Shown piece by piece: positions 52,425-61,534 of a DNA stretch of 64,000 nt. The translations under genes were made by a program, and so were the position numbers. Each line of letters opens with the position of its first letter. The stretch's first letter is position 1. The notes beneath the pieces are model-generated. The model was not told the DNA's origin, did no database searches, and was given only the letters and a program-made list of their open reading frames with translations. The DNA lies in assembly GCA_964036045.1 (NCBI GenBank), contig OZ038382.1:44036090-44100089 (forward strand), in the 5' to 3' direction. This stretch comes from Eutreptiella sp. 'Long Island Sound 2002' (taxonomy: Eukaryota; Euglenozoa; Euglenophyceae; Eutreptiales; Eutreptiaceae).

Positions 52425-55400
52425 GCCAAGGCATGGCTGGCTTGGCTTGGCATGGTATGGTATGGCTTGGTGTGAGAGCCAGGTGCTTTCATAATGAAGT
52501 GTGGTGATACTTGCCGACACAATATCTCAAAATTGAATTCGGGACTTTCTGTCAAGTTATTGCAGCTCCCCCTTCAGCGTTCCGGGAAGCCATTAGAAGA
52601 AAATTTAGAAGGGGCATGTTCCATATTTTTGCAAAAAAGTTTCATTTTGGTACGCCACATTTATTGGATTTTCAGGTTGCTGCGTGGTGGTTGGCTAGGC
52701 TGTACGCGTGCTTTCGTAAAGTGGCACCTTTCGCCCTACCCGTTGAAGTTTTCGCTCTGGTCCACTGCCACCACACACCCACACTGCCATTGCACCCCCC
52801 GCCACCCCCGCGCGCGCGCGCTCGCTCGCCTCGTCTCGTCAAGCCAAGGCATGGTCGGCTTGGCTTGGCATGGTATGGTACTGCTTGGTGTGAGAGCCAG
52901 GTGCTTTCATAATGAAGTGTGGTGATACTTGCCGACACAATATCTCAAAATTGAATTCGGGACTTTCTGTCAAGTTATTGCAGCTCCCCCTTCAGCGTTC
53001 CGGGAAGGCATTAGAAGAAAATTTAGAAGGGGCATGTTCCATATTTTTGCAAAAAAGTTTCATTTTGGTACGCCACATTTATTGGATTTTCAGGTTGCTG
53101 CGTGGTGGTTGGCTAGGCTGTACGCGTGCTTTCGTAAAGTGGCACCTTTGGCCCTACCCGTTGAAGTTTTCGCTCTGGTCCACTGCCACCACACACCCAC
53201 ACTGCCATTGCACCCCCCGCCATCCCCGCGCGCGCGCGCTCGCTCGCCTCGTCTCGTCAAGCCAAGGCATGGCTGGCTTGGCTTGGCATGGTATGGTATG
53301 GCTTGGTGTGAGAGCCAGGTGCTTTCATAATGAAGTGTGGTGATACTTGCCGACACAATATCTCAAAATTGAATTCGGGACTTTCTGTCAAGTTATTGCA
53401 GCTCCCCCTTCAGCGTTCCGGGAAGGCATTAGAAGAAAATGTAGAAGGGGCATGTTCCATATTTTTGCAAGAAAGTTTCATTTTGGTACGCCACATTTAT
53501 TGGATTTTCAGGTTGCTGGATGGTGGTTGGCTGGGCTGTACGCGTGCTTTCGTAAAGTGGCACCTTTCGCCCTACCCGTTGAAGTTTTCGCTCTGGTCCA
53601 CTGCCACCACACACCCACACTGCCATTGCACCCCCCGCCACCCCCGCGCGCGCGCGCTCGCTCGCCTCGTCTCGTCAAGCCAAGGCATGGCTGGCTTGGC
53701 TTGGCATGGTATGGTATGGCTTGGTGTGAGAGCCAGGTGCTTTCATAATGAAGTGTGGTGATACTTGCCGACACAATATCTCAAAATTGAATTCGGGACT
53801 TTCTGTCAAGGTATTGCAGCTCCCCCTTCAGCGTTCCGGGAAGGCATTAGAAGAAAATTTAGAAGGGGCATGTTCCATATTTTTGCAAAAAAGTTTCATT
53901 TTGGTACGCCACATTTATTTGATTTTCAGGTTGCTGCGTGGTGGTTGGCTAGGCTGTACGCGTGCTTTCGTAAAGTGGCACCTTTGGCCCTACCCGTTGA
54001 AGTTTTCGCTCTGGTCCACTGCCACCACACACCCACACTGCCATTGCACCCCCCGCCACCCCCGCGCGCGCGCGCTCGCTCGCCTCGTCTCGTCAAGCCA
54101 AGGCATGGCTGGCTTGGCCTGGCATGGTATGGTATGGCTTGGTGTGAGGGCCAGGTGCTTTCATAATGAAGTGTGGTGATACTTGCCGACACAATATCTC
54201 AAAATTGAATTCGGGACTTTCTGTCAAGTTATTGCAGCTCCCCCTTCAGCGTTCCGGGAAGGCATTAGAAAAAAATTTAGAAGGGGCATGTTCCATATTT
54301 TCCCAAAAAAGTTTCATTTTGGTACGCCACATTTATTGGATTTTCAGGTTGCTGCGTGGTGGTTGGCTAGGCTGTACGCGTGCTTTCGTAAAGTGGCACC
54401 TTTCGCCCTACCCGTTGAAGTTTTCGCTCTCGTCCACTGCCACCACACACCCACACTGCCATTGCACCCCCCGCCACCCCCGCGCGCGCGCGCTCGCTTG
54501 CCTCGTCTCGTCAAGCCAAGGCATGGCTGGCTTGGCTTGGCATGGTATGGTATGGCTTGGTGTGAGAGCCAGGTGCTTTCATAATGAAGTGTGGTGATAC
54601 TTGCCGACACAATATCTCAAAATTGAATTCGGGACTTTCTGTCAAGTTATTGCAGCTCCCCCTTCAGCGTCCCGGGAAGCCATTAGAAGAAAATTTAGAA
54701 GGGGCATGTTCCATATTTTTGCAAAAAAGTTTCATTTTGGTACGCCACATTTATTGGATTTTCAGGTTGCTGCGTGGTGGTTGGCTAGGCTGTACGCGTG
54801 CTTTCGTAAAGTGGCACCTTTCGCCCTACCCGTTGAAGTTTTCGCTCTCGTCCACTGCCACCACACACCCACACTGCCATTGCATCCCCCGCCACCCCCG
54901 CGCGCGCGCGCTCGCTCCCCTCGTCTCGTCAAGCCAAGGCATGGTCGGCTTGGCTTGGCATGGTATGGTATGGCTTGGTGTGAGAGCCAGGTGCTTTCAT
55001 AATGAAGTGTGGTGATACTTGCCGACACAATATCTCAAAATTGAATTCGGGACTTTCTGTCAAGTTATTGCAGCTCCCCCTTCAGCGTTCCGGGAAGCCA
55101 TTAGAAGAAAATTTAGAAGGGGCATGTTCCATATTTTTGCAAAAAAGTTTCATTTTGGTACGCCACATTTATTGGATTTTCAGGTTGCTGCGTGGTGGTT
55201 GGCTAGGCTGTACGCGTGCTTTCGTAAAGTGGCACCTTTCGCCCTACCCGTTGAAGTTTTCGCTCTGGTCCACTGCCACCACACACCCACACTGCCATTG
55301 CACCCCCCGCCACCCCCGCGCGCGCGCGCTCGCTCGCCTCGTCTCGTCAAGCCAAGGCATGGCTGGCTTGGCTTGGCATGGTATGGTATGGCTTGGTGTG

Positions 55401-58139
55401 AGAGCCAGGTGCTTTCATAATGAAGTGTGGTGATACTTGCCGACACAATATCTCAAAATTGAATTCGGGACTTTCTGTCAAGTTATTGCAGCTCCCCCTT
55501 CAGCGTTCCGGGAAGGCATTTGAAGAAAATTTAGAAGGGGCATGTTCCATATTTTTGCAAAAAAGTTTCATTTTGGTACGCCACATTTATTGGATTTTCA
55601 GGTTGCTGCGTGGTGGTTGGCTAGGCTGTACGCGTGCTTTCGTAAAGTGGCACCTTTCGCCCTACCCGTTGAAGTTTTCGCTCTGGTCCACTGCCACCAC
55701 ACACCCACACTGCCATTGCACCCCCCGCCACCCCCGCGCGCGCGCGCTCGCTCGCCTCGTCTCGTCAAGCCAAGGCATGGCTGGCTTGGCTTGGCATGGT
55801 ATGGTATGGCTTGGTGTGAGAGCCAGGTGCTTTCATAATGAAGTGTGGTGATACTTGCCGACACAATATCTCAAAATTGAATTCGGGACTTTCTGTCAAG
55901 TTATTGCAGCTCCCCCTTCAGCGTTCCGGGAAGGCATTAGAAGAAAATTTAGAAGGGGCATGTTCGATATTTTTGCAAAAAAGTTTCATTTTGGTACGCC
56001 ACATTTATTGGATTTTCAGGTTGCTGCGTGGTGGTTGGCTAGGCTGTACGCGTGCTGTCGTAAAGTGGCACCTTTGGCCCTACCCGTTGAAGTTTTCGCT
56101 CTGGTCCACTGCCACCACACACCCACACTGCCATTGCACCCCCCGCCACCCCCGCGCGCGCGCGCTCGCTCGCCTCGTCTCGTCAAGCCAAGGCATGGCT
56201 GGCTTGGCTTGGCATGGTATGGTATGGCTTGGTGTGAGAGCCAGGTGCTTTCATAATGAAGTGTGGTGATACTTGCCGACACAATATCTCAAAATTGAAT
56301 TCGGGACTTTCTGTCAAGTTATTGCAGCTCCCCCTTCAGCGTTCCGGGAAGGCATTAGAAGAAAATTTAGAAGGGGCATGTTCCATATTTTTGCAAAAAA
56401 TTTTCATTTTGGTACGCCACATTTATTGGATTTTCAGGTTGCTGCGTGGTGGTTGGCTAGGCTGTACGCGTGCTTTCGTAAAGTGGCACCTTTCGCCCTA
56501 CCCGTTGAAGTTTTCGCTCTCGTCCACTGCCACCACACACCCACACTGCCATTGCATCCCCCGCCACCCCCGCGCGCGCGCGCTCGCTCCCCTCGTCTCG
56601 TCAAGCCAAGGCATGGCTGGCTTGGCTTGGCATGGTATGGTATGGCTTGGTGTGAGAGCCAGGTGCTTTCATAATGAAGTGTGGTGATACTTGCCGACAC
56701 AATATCTCAAAATTGAATTCGGGACTTTCTGTCAAGTTATTGCAGCTCCCCCTTCAGCGTTCCGGGAAGCCATTAGAAGAAAATTTAGAAGGGGCATGTT
56801 CCATATTTTTGCAAAAAAGTTTCATTTTGGTACGCCACATTTATTGGATTTTCAGGTTGCTGCGTGGTGGTTGGCTAGGCTGTACGCGTGCTTTCGTAAA
56901 GTGGCACCTTTCGCCCTACCCGTTGAAGTTTTCGCTCTGGTCCACTGCCACCACACACCCACACTGCCATTGCACCCCCCGCCACCCCCGCGCGCGCGCG
57001 CTCGCTCGCCTCGTCTCGTCAAGCCAAGGCATGGCTGGCTTGGCTTGGCATGGTATGGTATGGCTTGGTGTGAGAGCCAGGTGCTTTCATAATGAAGTGT
57101 GGTGATACTTGCCGACACAATATCTCAAAATTGAATTCGGGACTTTCTGTCAAGTTATTGCAGCTCCCCCTTCAGCGTTCCGGGAAGGCATTTGAAGAAA
57201 ATTTAGAAGGGGCATGTTCCATATTTTTGCAAAAAAGTTTCATTTTGGTACGCCACATTTATTGGATTTTCAGGTTGCTGCGTGGTGGTTGGCTAGGCTG
57301 TACGCGTGCTTTCGTAAAGTGGCACCTTTCGCCCTACCCGTTGAAGTTTTCGCTCTGGTCCACTGCCACCACACACCCACACTGCCATTGCACCCCCCGC
57401 CACCCCCGCGCGCGCGCGCTCGCTCGCCTCGTCTCGTCAAGCCAAGGCATGGCTGGCTTGGCTTGGCATGGTATGGTATGGCTTGGTGTGAGAGCCAGGT
57501 GCTTTCATAATGAAGTGTGGTGATACTTGCCGACACAATATCTCAAAATTGAATTCGGGACTTTCTGTCAAGTTATTGCAGCTCCCCCTTCAGCGTTCCG
57601 GGAAGGCATTAGAAGAAAATTTAGAAGGGGCATGTTCGATATTTTTGCAAAAAAGTTTCATTTTGGTACGCCACATTTTTTGGATTTTCAGGTTGCTGCG
57701 TGGTGGTTGGCTAGGCTGTACGCGTGCTTTCGTAAAGTGGCACCTTTCGCCCTACCCGTTGAAGTTTTCGCTCTGGTCCACTGCCACCACACACCCACAC
57801 TGCCATTGCACCCCCCGCCACCCCCGCGCGCGCGCGCTCGCTCGCCTCGTCTCATCAAGCCAAGGCATGGCTGGCTTGGCTTGGCATGGTATGGTATGGC
57901 TTGGTGTGAGAGCCAGGTGCTTTCATAATGAAGTGTGGTGATACTTGCCGACACAATATCTCAAAATTGAATTCGGGACTTTCTGTCAAGTTATTGCAGC
58001 TCCCCCTTCAGCGTTCCGGGAAGGCATTAGAAGAAAATTTAGAAGGGGCATGTTCCATATTTTTGCAAAAAAGTTTCATTTTGGTACGCCACATTTATTG
58101 GATTTTCAGGTTGCTGCGTGGTGGTTGGCTAGGCTGTAC
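52425..58139. repeat. 418-bp satellite array, block C (about 13.7 copies)
   Basis: The array resumes at GCCAAGG exactly where block B stopped and continues in phase. It ends at 58139 within AGGCTGTAC, where unrelated sequence begins at TGAAGCGG. Whether the array continues beyond the window cannot be seen. Confidence 0.98.
54584..57927. repeat. Tetrameric higher-order repeat, two copies of 1672 bp
   Basis: Units at 54584, 55002, 55420 and 55838 match units at 56256, 56674, 57092 and 57510 at rare variants: CTCTCGTCCACTG with TTGCATCCCC and GCTCCCCTCG; GGGAAGCCATTAG; GGCATTTGAAG; and TGTTCGATATT. The offset is 1672 bp (4 x 418). Some private differences (for example TGTCGTAAAG at 56056) arose after the duplication. 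Confidence 0.8.
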
Positions 58140-61100
58140 TGAAGCGGTACCCAGAACCCCATGGCCAGGTTACGGCATACAACCGGTCTCCGGTCCACTA
58201 ACCCCATGTACGGCATGTTCCGTGCCGTGAAGCCCCGCATCGGCAACCGATGCACCGCCAGCGGAGATTTGTGTATCAGAATATCAGGAATCAACAGGGT
58301 TTTATTTTCATATTGTTTCCGTCAATTTTGACGCTTCCGTTCTGATGTTCACTGTTTTGACTGCTGGCGGTTGGTTCGCGACTTTACCGTAACCGCCAGT
58401 TTAACTGTTTATAATGGAAATTTTAACGCTATCCGCGACGAAGGCTCCAAAGTCGCCAGGAACTGCATGGATGCTTCCGCAATTTTCATAATTAATACTC
58501 GCAACCTTAATCCGAATTTTTCAGGATGTCGAAATCGGATTTTCGACTTCGACATCCCCGCACTTGATTTGACCTCCTTCGAGTGGACCTACGTGCTTCC
58601 CTATACACGAATCAACTTCCCTTTTATCCTGCCCTCCATTTGTCTTAAAGATATGGGCAAAATAAAGTTGATTCGTGAGGCCACTTGTGAAGGTCATATC
58701 TCGTGTTGCTTGCGAGGATTTACGATAAGCAAACGTGGGATGTATTCACAATACTCCCGACGTAATTTAGGAAGCATTATATGCCTTGCGTTTCCACACG
58801 TGCGCGCTAGTGTAATGGATCATGGCCAAGAGGGTAGAGTTTGCGTTATAACTCTTTGGCCATGACATTGCGTGCGTTAAGATAACTTTCGAGTGTAGCG
58901 CGCAAGTGTTGGTGTTGCATAGGAACTCTCCTTGAGTTCCTATGAGCGATTGACACAAAGTTATGCCCTTGGAGGGGCATGACATATCGTGGTGGGAGCT
59001 ACATTTTTGGGCAATATGTGGTATGTGCCATGTGTTGTGTTGCGTGCCCATTTGGCGGGCCCATTACTCCAAGCCAAGCCCGCCAATGGACCTCATATTG
59101 TGCAAGCTCCTTCTCCATACTCCCTACGGTCAATTGCAAGCCTAACCTTCGTGAAGGGAAGCTTGTGTGGTGATCCCGAAGCGATGCGTTGGGAGCAAGG
59201 TGTGTATTTTGCAATGTTCCATATTTTCATGTGCCCACTTGGGAAGTAGCGCTCGTAACCTTTCAAGGCGCCCCAAGTGGAGCACATATGTGAAATCGAA
59301 GGTCATTGGTGTCAAGTCAATGTGTGTAGAAGGATTAAGTGATTGCACGATCCAAGCCAAAGATATTATAATATAATTGTGCACCTTTCAATGCACTTTT
59401 GTGTGTCTTTTTGCCAATTTTGCCGTTTTTGGCTCGTCATGACGTCAAGTGGCGACCGCATATCTCAACGTTGCGCTCAATTGACATCATGACCCAAGTA
59501 TGTTTTGGGGGTACATACTTCGGTCCCCAACATATCTTGGACCCGGCGAATAACTCCTCTTAGGCTTGGCATACCGTGGCCGCCATGTTGGCGATTTGGG
59601 ACTATCCCAAATCATGGGCTCACTTGGCGACCCTGCCATTCCCAATACCGGAGGAGTTGGGCGACGCCCAAAAGATATGTTGGACCAATATGACTTGATA
59701 CGAATCCTATGGCACACTCCGGTCCGAGTCGGGCATGTGCCTCATTTGCCCCAACCATGAGTGTGCGCAATTTTGGCCATTTTGAGCAATTTTCCACTTT
59801 CGCTGCCCGCCGTGCACTATGTTCTAACCCTCGTGCACGCCGGACGCATGGACCAATGGACCATATACGACATGGGTGTTATGGGTAATGGTCCCCATGG
59901 TCCACACACCACGTGGGCGAAGCGGAGCCGCCTTCGTTAAGGCGCTAGGCCAATTTGGGTATGGGCAATTTTGCCATTTTTGCATTTCTGGACCCAATTG
60001 GGATCGTCACCACGCCAAGCAGCATGGTGATCTTTGAGAGCCAAAAGCATGGGAGTCTCCGTTGGACTCCCGGTGGATCGCGTATGGGATGGCGGATCCG
60101 ATCTCCAAGCCGGCGTGGAGATATACTATTGGGAGCACACCGAATTTTGGCTCATTTCAAGCAGCCAAAATGACCCCATTTTGGGACCCCAATTTCCCCC
60201 TTCTGTGTGGTCAATTGGCGGCCCCAATTCTCTAAGCCCATAGGGAGCCTGGACCTAAATCCAAGTTGTACACTCAGATAGAAGTCCTAGGTCCTGCCTC
60301 CTACCCTGTGAGCCATTGGCCTTACCTTGGCCGAGCGAGCCGCGCGTGGGAATAACGCCAATTTTGGTGATTTTGGCATCATGACCCCACTTGACTCATC
60401 CGTGTTGCCCTGATGCCGGGACCTCAGAGGGAACCAGGTTGGGTGAGGGCTCCAGGGAGTTCGTACTCGAAGGGCACAGGGTCAGTTGCCTCGTCCCTAC
60501 CTCTGGCGGGTCCGGACGAGGGGTCAATTTCGGGGATTTTTGAGTTAATTTCAGTTTGGGCTGAAACAGCCCATTTTCAGCTACCAACTCCTGGGTGATA
60601 ATGGCGGGGCCATATCTCTGGCTCAGAGTGTAGTTGGGACTCGCCATTAATGGAGCATAGGGAGCCACTGTCGGTTGGCCGTGGACCCCCTTGGTTCCCA
60701 GGAACTCGCCTGTGGCTGGGCGGGACACCCCCCCTATCAGCAGGGTTTCAGGGTCCGGACTGAGCAGGGCATGGGTTGTGTTTGAGCCCCCGCCCCCATC
60801 AGCCACTGAGAGGGTCGGACCTGGGATTGGGATATGAGTTGGGACTGAGTGTCTATGGTCCTGTGATGCCCTTACCCCAGTCCAGTCTTAACCCCATGTG
60901 TACATATCCTGATGTGTTGCTGTACATACTTTCGTTCCCTCTTTGCAGAGTGGCAAGGATTCTGAAACGCTTTGTCACATGACACAGGCGTATTGATGCC
61001 CTTGTGAGCGTAGTGCCTTGCCTGCCTGCTCACCTGTGCGTGTCACCGCAGCGTCCCGTGGCCGGCCCCCCACGGGAACGCGTCAAAAGCGCTTCACCGC

Positions 61101-61534
61101 CGCGGGGTTACCCAGCCCTCGCGTGCCACTCGGGGCCACCAACCCCGAGCAGCGCGTCGCAGCAGCGGCGCAGCTCGCAGCTCGCAGCGCAGCGCAGCGT
61201 CTCGCAGCGCAGCGCAGCAGCTCGCAGCGCCACTCAGCGACAGCGCCGAGTTCGTCACGGAGCCAGCAGCGCCGTACAGAGCTTCGCCTTGACCGCGCAG
61301 CAGCCGTGAAAGAGGTGCACAGACCAGGACTCCTGCATCAGCCCCATCGGCCGACCCGGAGTCCCATCGGCCGACCAGCAAGGCCGCGTCAACCACCTCC
61401 ACAACCACCGGCTGACCAGCACCAGCCGCACGCCCAATCCAGTGCTACAGCACCCTCCTCAACAACAACAACCAGTTCGTTGAGTTGAACGAGTGCACTT
61501 CAAGGACCTCAAGATCAACTACGCCCCCGCTGCC
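58140..61534 (+). other. Noncoding, hairpin-rich region; probable LTR and leader of a third retroelement
   Basis: The satellite is broken at 58139 by TGAAGCGGTACCC. The LTR of element 1, read in its own direction, begins TGAAGCAGG, so an LTR starting here on the plus strand is plausible. No second LTR copy or clear PBS can be placed, because the element runs past the window. The region has many perfect or near-perfect inverted repeats (58364-58399, 58524-58557, 58607-58676, 58822-58863, 58919-58943, 59052-59086, 59235-59280, 59593-59613), four copies of a CAATTTTG-type motif (59411-60386), and a CAG/GCA-rich stretch near 61140-61235. I see no convincing gene; the largest ORF (58371-58865, 164 codons) lies across the hairpins and has no domain. 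Confidence 0.55.
61140..61235. repeat. GCAGC/CTCGCAGCG low-complexity tract
   Basis: Short reiterations of CAGCTCGCAGCG and GCAGCGCAGC fill about 95 bases of the leader upstream of the partial ORF. Confidence 0.7.

Noticed and set aside
58371-58865. 164-codon plus-strand ORF after the satellite
   Set aside because: It runs through several perfect hairpins and has no domain; it is probably open by chance.
58140-61534. Exact LTR end and PBS of the third element
   Set aside because: Several CA-TGG junctions exist but none gives a convincing tRNA complement, and without the other LTR the end cannot be set.
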